From: CAYJBP01 sp964368605
GTDB taxonomy: Bacteria > Bacillota > Dehalobacteriia > UBA4068
Assembly: GCA_964368605.1 (NCBI GenBank)
Contig: CAYJBP010000005.1
Span: forward strand, 1 to 46,312
Length of the DNA: 46,312 bases
Reading direction: 5' to 3'
In this document: positions 14,492 through 22,913 of the stretch, in pieces
Position numbering within the stretch: the first letter of the stretch is position 1
Layout: each line of letters opens with the position of its first letter
Program-made: the position numbers and the translations under genes
The notes under the pieces: model-generated
Told to the model about the DNA's origin: nothing
The model's input: only the letters and a program-made list of their open reading frames with translations
Database searches by the model: none

Positions 14492-14541
14492 AATCCTGCC
14501 ATAAAAAATTCTTGGCCATTCTTTGGCCGAGAATTTCCGGC
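14492..14541. repeat. Diverged repeat, right copy (pair with 13495-13545)
   Basis: Contains TTCTTGGCC-ATTCTTT-GGCCGAGAA (about 14509-14533), a hairpin of nine pairs including one G-T. It is related in sequence to 13495-13545. It lies between the two 36-bp palindromic repeats. Confidence 0.45.
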
Positions 14542-14556
14542 GTATTAAATAAAGCT

Positions 14557-14592
14557 ATATAATAATCACTTGATGATTATTATATCATAAAT
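14557..14592. repeat. 36-bp palindromic repeat, copy 2
   Basis: Identical to 14407-14442 over 36 bp. It lies between the amidase gene and the divergent metalloenzyme gene at 15047, so the same protein could bind both sites and loop or cooperate over 150 bp. Confidence 0.65.
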
Positions 14593-14774
14593 TTGCCACA
14601 AAGCAAATAATAGCCGTAAAATAGCAATTACTATAAAAACAGAAAATTAAACAGCTGTATGTAAAAGTATACTTTAATTAGCTTTTTCGTATCCAAAAAC
14701 AATCATTTTTTGTCGACGTACTTCTTTTAACAGACAATTTTGCCCAAACAAGTCAATCAGCAAAATTATACATT

Positions 14775-14801
14775 ATTTTTGTCATACAAAATGACAAAAA
14801 T
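14775..14801. promoter_or_regulatory. Inverted repeat ATTTTTGTCAT/ATGACAAAAAT
   Basis: The 11-bp arms are perfect with a 5-nt centre (ACAAA). It lies about 160 bp upstream of the predicted promoter of the gene at 15047. The rest of 14593-14959 is AT-rich and shows no gene. It may be an operator or the terminator of an unseen transcript; there is no further evidence. Confidence 0.4.
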
Positions 14802-14959
14802 AGATAAACACCTTTTAAAATACTATTCAACAAAAAGCATTCTTATTATAAAAAAACATAATTATGCATATAAATTCATCGAATATACGTTCAACCCCTA
14901 ATTTAATTAGAATTTTTAGACAAATTAGCAAAACTGATTAACTTATGGTAACAAAAAAT

Positions 14960-14988
14960 TTGCTTTTATTGGCTAATGGCCTTATAAT
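14960..14988 (+). promoter_or_regulatory. Promoter upstream of the first M29/NicX-like gene
   Basis: TTGCTT (14960-14965), 17-bp spacer, TATAAT (14983-14988). A second TATAAT lies at about 14994 without a matching -35. The leader is about 52 nt, and the gene has a strong SD (AAGGAGG). Confidence 0.6.
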
Positions 14989-15046
14989 CTACCTATAATC
15001 AATATATTAAAGTGCTATTGATTAAAAATTTACAAGGAGGCATATT

Positions 15047-16123
15047 ATGGATATTACTTTTGGTATTGAAATGCGTGATGAGTATAAGCGCTTGGAGGTT
15101 GCTAAGGGGGCTTTAAAATTTGTACGGGATTTTATGTTGGTTAAACCCGGCGAAAATGTTGTTATTAATTATGATACCTGCATAGATGAAAGGGTAGTAA
15201 GATCTATTGCCGATGCTGTTTATGCAATTGATGCAGTGCCGGTAGTTATTTATACCCCCACCAGCGACAGTTTTTATGCAGACAATATTCCTCCGGCACC
15301 TTTGGCTGCGGCTGTATGTGCTGCCGATGTATGGATAGAGTTGGCTTATGCACCAATAATGCATGGCGAGGCTTATCGGCAGGCGGTAGACGTAAATGGA
15401 GCACGCTATATTTGCGCTACCGGCTTAGACGCCGAAATGCTGGTTAACTTAATCACTAAAGTAAATATAGATAAAGTTATTGAACTTGGCGAGTATTTTT
15501 GTAAGCGCCTAGAGGCTGCTGATCAAATTATTATTAAGTCGGAGCAAGGCACCAATTTAACTGCTAGCATGAAAGGCCGCAAAGTGCGCCATTCGGGCGT
15601 TAAGGCAAAAGAAAAAGGCTATCCGGTAATGATGCCCGGCCAAACCAGCTGGTGTCCAATCGAAGAAACTATTAACGGCACTTTAGCCTTTGATGGCACA
15701 ATTTTTCCGCCGGAAAATATTGGTAAATTAAGCCAGCCGATTATCCTTCATATTAAAGATGGTCGTGTTGTAGATATCACCGGTGATGGCAATGAAGCCA
15801 AAATTGTCAAAAACTGGTTTGCCTCATTTAATGACCCTGATCTTTATCGTTTAGCTCATTATTCCATGGGCTTTAATCCTGGGGTTACTAAAATAACCGG
15901 CCGTATAGTTGAAGACGAAAGAGTTTTTGCCTGCATGGAGTTTGGTATTGGCTCTCAGGGAGTTAAAATTGGCGGCTCGCATTGGAATGCAGCTTCGCAT
16001 ACCGATGGCATAGTGCTTTATCCTACCATCATTTTAGATGGTCAGGTTTTTGAGCAGGATGGCGTTTATTTAGACGAACATGCCCGCAAATTATGCAATG
16101 AATTAAATATCCCCGGTTATTAA
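15047..16123 (+). CDS. M29 aminopeptidase T / NicX-like metalloenzyme, paralog 1
   Basis: This 358-aa protein is of the leucyl aminopeptidase (aminopeptidase T)-like fold, which also contains the 2,5-dihydroxypyridine dioxygenase NicX. Length is nearer to NicX (about 350) than to M29 peptidases (about 400). Candidate metal ligands are H271 (RLAHYSMG) and H318-x-D320 (SHTDGIV). Glutamates E289 and E291 (VEDER) and E298 (MEFGIGSQG) are also conserved with its paralog at 24877. NicX uses two His and one Asp spaced this way, but an oxygenase seems odd in what looks like an anaerobe. A peptidase or other hydrolase is the safer guess. The SD is AAGGAGG. The gene lies upstream of a PepV-like dipeptidase. 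Confidence 0.75.
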   Translation: MDITFGIEMRDEYKRLEVAKGALKFVRDFMLVKPGENVVINYDTCIDERVVRSIADAVYAIDAVPVVIYTPTSDSFYADNIPPAPLAAAVCAADVWIELAYAPIMHGEAYRQAVDVNGARYICATGLDAEMLVNLITKVNIDKVIELGEYFCKRLEAADQIIIKSEQGTNLTASMKGRKVRHSGVKAKEKGYPVMMPGQTSWCPIEETINGTLAFDGTIFPPENIGKLSQPIILHIKDGRVVDITGDGNEAKIVKNWFASFNDPDLYRLAHYSMGFNPGVTKITGRIVEDERVFACMEFGIGSQGVKIGGSHWNAASHTDGIVLYPTIILDGQVFEQDGVYLDEHARKLCNELNIPGY

Positions 16124-16134
16124 AAATCTTCCTC

Positions 16135-16165
16135 GAGGTTCTGCCTGCTCTTTAAGCAGAACCTC
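16135..16165 (+). other. Intergenic hairpin between the metalloenzyme and PepV-like genes
   Basis: GAGGTTCTGC (16135-16144) pairs perfectly with GCAGAACCTC (16156-16165). A run of C, not T, follows, so it is not a standard terminator. It may stabilise the upstream mRNA or act as a partial attenuator before the next gene. Confidence 0.5.
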
Positions 16166-16200
16166 ATCCCCCCCCATAAAATGCAGAAAGCAGGTGAGGT

Positions 16201-17598
16201 ATGCTCGATCAATTAAATAATCTAATTGACAATTATCGAGATGATATTATTCGTGATACCAGACGTTTATTGGCTTTTAACAGTGAATATCAACAAAGTG
16301 ATATTGAGGGACAGCCCTTTGGTCCTAAAATTGCCGAAGCCTTGGAAGATACTTTGCTTTTAGCACGCGAGCTTGGCTTTAGCACCAATAATGTTGATGG
16401 TTATATGGGCGAAATTGATTTTGGTAGCGAAGGCAAAAAAATAGGCGTTATTGCCCATATCGATATTGTGCCGGCAGGCGATGGCTGGCTGCACCCACCC
16501 TTTGCAGGGGTAATTGATGACGGCAAGCTTTATGGACGTGGCTCGATAGATGATAAAGGCCCTTTGGTTGCCTGCCTATACGCAATTAAAGCCATTAAGG
16601 AAAGCGGCTTGCCTTTAAGTAATCATCTACGCTATTTAATCGGCTGCGATGAAGAAAGCGGTTTTCGCTGCATTAAGTACTATTTGCAAAAAAAAGAACA
16701 ACCCTGGGGCGGCTTTTCCCCCGATGGCGAATTCCCTGTTATCTATGCCGAAAAAGGCATTTACCGCTTTAATTGCCAGATCAAATGGCAAGCAGCAGAG
16801 CATGGCTTGCAGATTATCAGTATTAATGGCGGCAGCAGATTAAATGTTGTGCCGGAAACAGCCCAAGCAACCTTGGCCGCCACTGCCGATATGTTTGAAC
16901 AAGTTAAACAAAAACTAAGCCAATTTGCCGAACAAGACAAAATTAAGCTTAGCTTTGACGATAATATTATAACTGTTCTAGCTCAAGGTATAAGCGCTCA
17001 TTCGGCCATGCCTTGGCAGGGTTTAAATGCTAATAATATTCTATTATGTTTTTTAAGCAGCCTCGATCTTAATCCCTTATCTGTTGATAGTACGATTAAG
17101 GATTTGGCAAAATTATTTGCCGATGGCTATTTAGGGCAAGGCTTAGGCATAGATTCAGAACATCAAGAATTTGGGCCACTAACCTTGTCAATGGGCATAT
17201 TAGCAGCAGATAGCCAAGGATTACGTGCCGATTTCGATTTGCGCTATCCCAATTTGGATCAGCGCCTGGCAATTTGGCAGCAAATAGAACAAACTTGCCA
17301 AGAGCATGGTTTTAGCATCGAACAAATGCAAGATAAACCCGGTTTGCATATAGCCAAAGATTCTAAGCTAATCCAAACCCTATTAACTGCCTATCAGGAA
17401 GTTAGTGGCCATGATCATCAGCCGGTGGCCATCGGCGGCGGCACTTATTGCCGAGCTTTAGAGAACTTTGTAGCCTTTGGCCCATTATTCCCCGGCCAAA
17501 AAGAACTAGCTCATGAGCGCAACGAGTTTATCGCTGTTGATGATTTAATTTTAGGTGCTAAAATATATGCCCAGGCCTTATATCAGCTTTTAGCCTAA
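16201..17598 (+). CDS. pepV: PepV-like M20 dipeptidase
   Basis: This 465-aa protein matches the PepV/Sapep family of dinuclear zinc dipeptidases. Ligands and catalytic residues are in place: H86-x-D88 (AHIDIVPAGDGW), D118 (GRGSIDDKGP), E151-E152 (CDEESG), D175 (FSPDGEFPV) and a C-terminal His in AHERNEF (about 446). The enzymes cleave unhooked dipeptides, including beta-Ala or D-residue dipeptides in some members. The ATG at 16201 has AGGTGAGG immediately upstream, a short spacing. The stop is directly followed, without any gap, by the stop of the convergent regulator gene. Confidence 0.88.
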   Translation: MLDQLNNLIDNYRDDIIRDTRRLLAFNSEYQQSDIEGQPFGPKIAEALEDTLLLARELGFSTNNVDGYMGEIDFGSEGKKIGVIAHIDIVPAGDGWLHPPFAGVIDDGKLYGRGSIDDKGPLVACLYAIKAIKESGLPLSNHLRYLIGCDEESGFRCIKYYLQKKEQPWGGFSPDGEFPVIYAEKGIYRFNCQIKWQAAEHGLQIISINGGSRLNVVPETAQATLAATADMFEQVKQKLSQFAEQDKIKLSFDDNIITVLAQGISAHSAMPWQGLNANNILLCFLSSLDLNPLSVDSTIKDLAKLFADGYLGQGLGIDSEHQEFGPLTLSMGILAADSQGLRADFDLRYPNLDQRLAIWQQIEQTCQEHGFSIEQMQDKPGLHIAKDSKLIQTLLTAYQEVSGHDHQPVAIGGGTYCRALENFVAFGPLFPGQKELAHERNEFIAVDDLILGAKIYAQALYQLLA

Positions 17599-19140
17599 TT
17601 AAAGGTATAAATACTTTTCTAAACATGCAATAGTATAGTTGCGATCTAAGTATTTTTCAGAAAAATTGGCTACTGCATTTTGCAAATACTGATAAAAAAC
17701 CTGGCTAATTGTTGGCTGACTTAGAAAAAAGGAAAATAAAATGCTGCTTTCCTTAGTGAAAAATACGCCGCATTTATCCTTTGCCTGAATTTGAACATTG
17801 CTAAACAAACTGCTATCTTGTAAAATACATTGATAATTAGGATAATTTTTAAGCATAAAAATTACATTTTCCACATGCTCTTTAAATTCGGATATATCTT
17901 TATAATAAGCATTATTATGACCCAATAATACATTTAGGTTAAAAGGCAAATCGCTTAAATCCAGATAGCCGGGTTTAGCTAAATTAATTATTTCGGTATA
18001 TTTATGGCTAATTAAGTTTTCGGAATAAAAGGATTTGCGCAATTTAAACTGATTAAAAACATCATCCTTTTCCTGATCGGAAATGTTTTGCCTACTTAAA
18101 ATAGTGCTAAATAGCTTTTCGGTAGATGTAAAACTGGTAAGCATATTAATCATCGAAATACTATTAGCCGGGGTTTTAATAAACTCCAGATGGCGTTTTT
18201 GCAAAGCAAGGCTGTTTTCGGCAGTATATGTTTGAATCATCGGATAACTATTTTGAATGATATGATTCAAGTTATTTTGAATAGAATCGACCATTTTATT
18301 TTCATTATACAGCACAATAGGCGCTTGATACTCATTGCCATTATAGCTAAAAGAATGTAAAGCCGTGATTTGCGGTATAGCATATAAGGTTTGACAATGA
18401 ATATTGCTTAAATGATTGGCTGCATAATAAGATTCTACTTTACCGGTCATGTATAAAGGCAACCAGCGCTTAATGGTAGCAAATTGCTCGGGCGGGCTGC
18501 ACATTACATTATGCACAACCTTTACCGTATCACCTTTAGCAATACATTGTTGCAGTAATTGCTGCCAAAGCAATTCGTATTGGGGATGCTGATTAATCCA
18601 ATCATGGTTTTGATCGCTAAAAATATAAAGAGTATTGGCTTTATTGCTCATCAAGGATAAGGTTAATATTTTTAAGGTAGCATGACGCATACCCTCGGCT
18701 CCAATAAACAGCTCACCAACTTGATTTTGGCCTGATTTAAGATCGTTTAAGTAATAATTGCTCATGGTTGCCGATTTGCTGGGTATTTTTTCGGTATGAA
18801 GCAAAAAATTCTCGGCTATTTGCAACTCTTTTCGGGAATTATTATTTTGGGTTAAAAACCAATCATGCAAAGCTTTTTGCCAATCGGTATTGTTTAAACT
18901 AATCATATCGCTGGGCATATTCATTAAAACCAATAAGGCTATTTTTTGATGATCATGGCTAATAATAGTTTGACAATATTGGCAAATATGCTCAATATAG
19001 GTGCTGTTTTTAGCAGGCAAACGCTTGCCGGAACGCCAACGACTAATTAAAGAAGGATCAATATGCAGGTACTCGGCCAATATTGCATTATTTATATTTA
19101 AACAAGTCATTAAGTTATCTAATTTACTGGCAAATGTCAT
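17599..19140 (-). CDS. Large HTH transcriptional regulator, probably of the transporter island
   Basis: This 513-aa protein has an N-terminal XRE/Cro-like helix-turn-helix (about 17-42: NNAILAEYLHIDPSLISRWR). The following 450 residues show no family I recognise and no membrane segment. They contain several His/Cys-rich spots and may be a sensor domain. The start at 19140 is set by SD AGAGGTG; an in-frame GTG at 19149 overlaps that SD. It is divergent from the ABC-transporter lipoprotein gene, and a palindrome lies in the shared 111-bp spacer, so it probably controls that operon. It ends tail-to-tail with the PepV-like gene with zero gap. Confidence 0.65.
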   Translation of the reverse strand: MTFASKLDNLMTCLNINNAILAEYLHIDPSLISRWRSGKRLPAKNSTYIEHICQYCQTIISHDHQKIALLVLMNMPSDMISLNNTDWQKALHDWFLTQNNNSRKELQIAENFLLHTEKIPSKSATMSNYYLNDLKSGQNQVGELFIGAEGMRHATLKILTLSLMSNKANTLYIFSDQNHDWINQHPQYELLWQQLLQQCIAKGDTVKVVHNVMCSPPEQFATIKRWLPLYMTGKVESYYAANHLSNIHCQTLYAIPQITALHSFSYNGNEYQAPIVLYNENKMVDSIQNNLNHIIQNSYPMIQTYTAENSLALQKRHLEFIKTPANSISMINMLTSFTSTEKLFSTILSRQNISDQEKDDVFNQFKLRKSFYSENLISHKYTEIINLAKPGYLDLSDLPFNLNVLLGHNNAYYKDISEFKEHVENVIFMLKNYPNYQCILQDSSLFSNVQIQAKDKCGVFFTKESSILFSFFLSQPTISQVFYQYLQNAVANFSEKYLDRNYTIACLEKYLYL

Positions 19141-19164
19141 TTTTATCACCTCTTAATATTGGCT

Positions 19165-19193
19165 ATTATAGTACGATTTTAATTTTTTAGCAA
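19165..19193 (-). promoter_or_regulatory. Promoter of the large HTH regulator
   Basis: On the minus strand TTGCTA (19193-19188), 17-bp spacer and TATAAT (19170-19165). The start site is near 19158, about 18 nt before the ATG. Confidence 0.55.
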
Positions 19194-19201
19194 GCTTAAA
19201 T

Positions 19202-19226
19202 TTTGGCAATACCCAATATTGCCAAA
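19202..19226. promoter_or_regulatory. Palindrome TTTGGCAATA/TATTGCCAAA before the ABC lipoprotein gene
   Basis: 10-bp perfect arms with a 5-nt centre (CCCAA), ending 10 bp before the SD of the lipoprotein gene. It may be the operator of the divergent HTH regulator or a 5'-leader hairpin. A related TTTGGC/GCCAAA pair occurs at 27038-27058 before the metal ABC genes. I could not find a clear plus-strand promoter in this spacer. Confidence 0.55.
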
Positions 19227-19251
19227 CAAAAAATAAAAGGAGACTACAATT

Positions 19252-20925
19252 ATGAAAAAATTTCTAATGCTGTTATTGATGGTATGTTTAATGTTTACCT
19301 TGGTTGCTTGCGGCGGTGCTGCAGACCCTGCCGATACTAGCGATGCCGACGATACCGCAGCCGATAGCGCAACCCCCGATTCCAATGCCGCAGCCGATGC
19401 TGCCGGTGGTAGTATTTTTAGAGTAACTCAAACCATTATGCCTAAATTCGACCCGGCCGTAGGCTCGGATATTGCCTCTTGCGTTGTCTTAATCAATGCC
19501 TATGATAGTCTGGTTTTCCCCACCGAAGACGGCGGCGTAGAGCCTTGGGTAGCCGAAAGCTGGACAATTTCCGAAGACGGCTTAACTTGGGATTTTAAAA
19601 TCAGAGAAGATATTGTCTTCCATAGCGGCAATTCCTTAACCGCCCATGATGTGGCCTATTCGATGAATCGCTTATTAGAAATCGGCGAAGGCTTTGCCTA
19701 TTTATTCTATGAATACATCGATAGCGTAGAAGTTATTGACGATTATAATGTTCGCTTTAATACCAGCACTGCCTATGGCCCTTTATTAAACAGTCTAGTA
19801 CGCTTTTATATTTTAGACCAAAAAACCCTCGAAGCTAATTATGCAGCCGAAGGCGATTATGGCGATAAGGGCGATTATGGAAAAACTTACTTACTGGAAG
19901 GCGATGTTGGCTCCGGCCCATATATTGTTGATGCCGTAGCAACCAATACCTCGGTAGGCGGTAGCCGTTATGATAATTACTGGCAACCATTACATGAAGA
20001 TACTCCGGAAAAGTTCATTGTTTATGCCTCTAATGACCCTGTTACTGTTAAAACCATGATGAGCAGACAAGAATTAGAAGCAGCCGACAATTATCAATCG
20101 GCCGAAAGTATTAATTCGATGCTAGATGCCGATGATACTTTAGGCTTAGCCTACAACTATACCGGCGGCGGCATTAATTTATGGATGAATAATCAAGCAG
20201 CACCGATGGACGATCCTTATGTCCGCGAAGCCTTTGGTTATTTAATTGATTATGTAACCGTAGCCGAAACTATTTTGCCGGACTCTTTACAAAAGCATAG
20301 CATTATCCCCTCTAATTTATTAGGTTTTGAAGCAGTATTTGATTTCTCCTTTGATTTAGAAAAAGCCTCTGCGGCTATTGCCAAATCGGCCTATGCCGAT
20401 ACTATTGGCACTATGCCTATCGAGTTAATCTGGAATTCCGAATCGGCCGACCGCGAAAAGGTTGCCTTAATGATTCAAGCTGCTGCCAGCCAAATTGGCA
20501 TTAATGTTAGCATTGTAGAATTGCCTTGGTCTACTATTGTTGCTAATTCGGCCAGTCTCGATACTTCGCCAATGATGACCTTAACATCTATTACCCCTGT
20601 AACTTCCGATTCCGGCTCGCAATTTATATCCTTATTACGCACTAAAGAAGCCGGCACTTGGGAAAATATGAACTGGGTAAACGATACCACCTTAGATGCC
20701 ATGATCGACGAAGCCATTACCATGGTTGATATCGACCAGCGCGCCGAAGCCTATAAGGCCATCCAGCGCTATTGCGGCGAAAACTTCACTTTTGTACCTA
20801 TTGCCGAAAGCCCTGAAAGACTAGTTTATCAAGATTCTTATGTAGATTTAGAGCCTCGAATTGGCTTACAAGGATTTTCGTTCTACTTGCCGGAAATTCG
20901 GGTTTATCCGGAGCTTAGAAAATAA
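19252..20925 (+). CDS. Peptide-type ABC transporter substrate-binding lipoprotein
   Basis: This 557-aa lipoprotein has signal peptide MKKFLMLLLMVCLMFTLVAC with the lipobox cysteine at C20, then an Asp/Ala-rich linker (about 24-52). The body follows the SBP_bac_5 (OppA/DppA) pattern: SWTISEDGLTWDFKIREDIVFHSG near 103-126, NRLLE, and a C-terminal YKAIQRYCGEN segment. It captures peptide-like substrates outside the membrane and delivers them to the two permeases downstream. It is the first gene of the transporter operon and is followed by a strong hairpin. The bound ligand cannot be told; catabolic neighbours suggest short peptides or amides. Confidence 0.9.
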   Translation: MKKFLMLLLMVCLMFTLVACGGAADPADTSDADDTAADSATPDSNAAADAAGGSIFRVTQTIMPKFDPAVGSDIASCVVLINAYDSLVFPTEDGGVEPWVAESWTISEDGLTWDFKIREDIVFHSGNSLTAHDVAYSMNRLLEIGEGFAYLFYEYIDSVEVIDDYNVRFNTSTAYGPLLNSLVRFYILDQKTLEANYAAEGDYGDKGDYGKTYLLEGDVGSGPYIVDAVATNTSVGGSRYDNYWQPLHEDTPEKFIVYASNDPVTVKTMMSRQELEAADNYQSAESINSMLDADDTLGLAYNYTGGGINLWMNNQAAPMDDPYVREAFGYLIDYVTVAETILPDSLQKHSIIPSNLLGFEAVFDFSFDLEKASAAIAKSAYADTIGTMPIELIWNSESADREKVALMIQAAASQIGINVSIVELPWSTIVANSASLDTSPMMTLTSITPVTSDSGSQFISLLRTKEAGTWENMNWVNDTTLDAMIDEAITMVDIDQRAEAYKAIQRYCGENFTFVPIAESPERLVYQDSYVDLEPRIGLQGFSFYLPEIRVYPELRK

Positions 20926-20941
20926 TAAATTTTAACTTATC

Positions 20942-20971
20942 TGCCGAGCCGATACAATTATCGGCTCGGCA
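20942..20971 (+). other. Strong hairpin between lipoprotein and permease genes
   Basis: TGCCGAGCCGATA (20942-20954), loop CAAT, TATCGGCTCGGCA (20959-20971): 13 perfect pairs. It is flanked by a further TAAATTTTAA/TTAAAATTTA pair. No T run follows immediately. Such hairpins after binding-protein genes usually protect the upstream mRNA or partly terminate, so that the binding protein is made in excess. Confidence 0.65.
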
Positions 20972-21007
20972 AGGCTTAAAATTTAAGCTTAACAGGGAGG
21001 TTTAGAC

Positions 21008-22033
21008 ATGACATCATTATTTATTACTATACTTAAACGTCTGGCCTGGGCTCTGGTAGTATTATTAGGTTTATCCATATTAATATTTTCTTTAATGCGT
21101 ATTATTCCTGGCGACCCTGCTCGTTTAGCTTTGGGGCCTACTGTGCCGGAAGAAGTAGTAGAAGAATATCGCGAACGTATGCATTATAATGATCCCTTAC
21201 CGGTACAGTATTTTTATTGGATAACCGATGTATTGCAAGGCGATTTAGGTATGTCTACCGTAACAAAAAGAGCTGTATCCACCGACATTGGCGAATTTTT
21301 ACCGGCCACATTAGAGCTGGTAATTTGGTCGGGAATACCACCGATATTCTTTGCTTTATTATTAGGGGTATGGGGGGCCATGTATAAAAATAAGTGGCCG
21401 GATTATACCATCCGCTTTAGTAGTTACATTATTATTGCCACCCCAACTTTTGTTTGGGCGGTATTATTTTTATTAATTTTTGGCTATTGGTTCCCCATTT
21501 TGCCTTCTATTGGTGGCCGTTTAACTATGGGGTTTGATGTACCAAGCATAACCGGCCTAGTAATGCTTGATGCTATTTTAAGCGGTCAGCCTGCTGCTGC
21601 TTGGGATGCCTTTTTGCATATCTTGTTGCCGGCCTTGGCTTTATCTTTGGGCCATGCCATGCAAGAAGCGCGCATTACCCGCTCTTATATGCTCGAAAAC
21701 GATAGCAAGGATTATATTACCATGATAACCAGCCAAGGGGTTCCTCGTTCGGTAATTAACCGCAGCTTTTTGCTTAAACCATCGGTTATTCCAACGGTGT
21801 CGATTATGGGTTTGGATATCGCTTCTATTTTTAGTAATGCCTTTTTAGTAGAAACCATTTTTAACTGGCCGGGGATGTCCCGCTATGCCATGGGCGCTAT
21901 CTTAAATAAGGATATTAATGCTGTATGTGGTGTAGTTTTGGTGCTGGGGGTAATCTTTATCCTAACCAATCTTTTAGTAGATATTGTGGTAATGATACTC
22001 GACCCACGCTTGCGCCAATCCCGAGCTAAATAG
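21008..22033 (+). CDS. ABC transporter permease, DppB/OppB family
   Basis: This 341-aa inner-membrane protein starts with the typical DppB N-terminus (LKRLAWALVVLLGLSILIF, then MRIIPGDPARLALGP). It has about six membrane helices and the C-terminal binding-protein-dependent transport motif near EAFLVE-type segment SNAFLVETIFNWPGMSRY (about 281-298). With the next gene it forms the channel of the importer. The SD is AGGGAGG, and it lies 82 nt after the lipoprotein gene with a hairpin between. Confidence 0.92.
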   Translation: MTSLFITILKRLAWALVVLLGLSILIFSLMRIIPGDPARLALGPTVPEEVVEEYRERMHYNDPLPVQYFYWITDVLQGDLGMSTVTKRAVSTDIGEFLPATLELVIWSGIPPIFFALLLGVWGAMYKNKWPDYTIRFSSYIIIATPTFVWAVLFLLIFGYWFPILPSIGGRLTMGFDVPSITGLVMLDAILSGQPAAAWDAFLHILLPALALSLGHAMQEARITRSYMLENDSKDYITMITSQGVPRSVINRSFLLKPSVIPTVSIMGLDIASIFSNAFLVETIFNWPGMSRYAMGAILNKDINAVCGVVLVLGVIFILTNLLVDIVVMILDPRLRQSRAK

Positions 22034-22049
22034 AAAGGAGGAATAGGCT

Positions 22050-22913
22050 ATGCAGGAAAGTTATAAAGAAGTTTTAAAGCGTAATTGGCTAAAGTACTCC
22101 GAAAGCAAAATTACGGTTTTAGGTTTAATTATTGTTGTAGGCTTTATTTTGCTGGCATTTATCGGTAAATATATAGTGCCCTTCCCCGATCATTTGGGTC
22201 CATTTGTTGATTTTGCCAATGCCAGCTTGCCGCCATCGGCCGAGCATATTTTTGGCACCGATTTAATGGGGCGTGATATTTTTAGCCGTATTATCGGCTC
22301 TTTTAGAAATACCCTGTTAATGGGGGTAATTGTATTATTAATTTCTGCGCCGGTAGGTTTTATGGTTGGCGTTATTGCCGGTTATTATAAAGGGCGTTTT
22401 ATCGATACCCTTTTAATGCGAATTACCGATATCTTTTTAGCCATTCCGCCTTTGGTCTTGGCTTTGGCTATCGCTTCGGTATTAGAACCCAATTTAACCA
22501 ATTCGATGTTGGCGATTACGGTAATGTGGTGGCCTTGGTACGCACGTTTAAGTTATGGTATTGCCAGCTCTTTGCGTACCGAAAACTATATTATTTATGC
22601 CGAATTAACCGGCGTAAATCTATTTCATATCGTTTTTAAAGAAATTTTGCCTAACTGCTTATCGGCAGTATTAACCAAAATGACATTAGATATGGGTTAT
22701 GTAATTATTATGGGGGCTACATTAAGCTATGCCGGCTTAGGCGAGCAAGCACCTAACCCTGCTTTAGGAAGCATGATTTCGCAGGGGGTTAGTTATATGC
22801 CCGATCAATGGTGGTTTACTGTTTTCCCGGCTTTGGCAATTATTATTATTGTGCTTGGCTTTAATTTATTCGGCGATGGTATTAGTAGTATGCTGGGAAC
22901 GGAGGAAAGTTAA
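22050..22913 (+). CDS. ABC transporter permease, DppC/OppC family
   Basis: This 287-aa membrane protein has the DppC-type short N-terminal helix (ITVLGLIIVVGFILLAFIG), the motif HIFGTDLMGRDIFSRI (about 69-84) and the EAA-like loop with ELTGVNLFHIVFKEILPN (about 188-205). It pairs with the DppB-like permease. It lies 16 nt after that gene with SD AAAGGAGG, and its stop TAA shares one base with the next ATG (22913). Confidence 0.92.
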   Translation: MQESYKEVLKRNWLKYSESKITVLGLIIVVGFILLAFIGKYIVPFPDHLGPFVDFANASLPPSAEHIFGTDLMGRDIFSRIIGSFRNTLLMGVIVLLISAPVGFMVGVIAGYYKGRFIDTLLMRITDIFLAIPPLVLALAIASVLEPNLTNSMLAITVMWWPWYARLSYGIASSLRTENYIIYAELTGVNLFHIVFKEILPNCLSAVLTKMTLDMGYVIIMGATLSYAGLGEQAPNPALGSMISQGVSYMPDQWWFTVFPALAIIIIVLGFNLFGDGISSMLGTEES

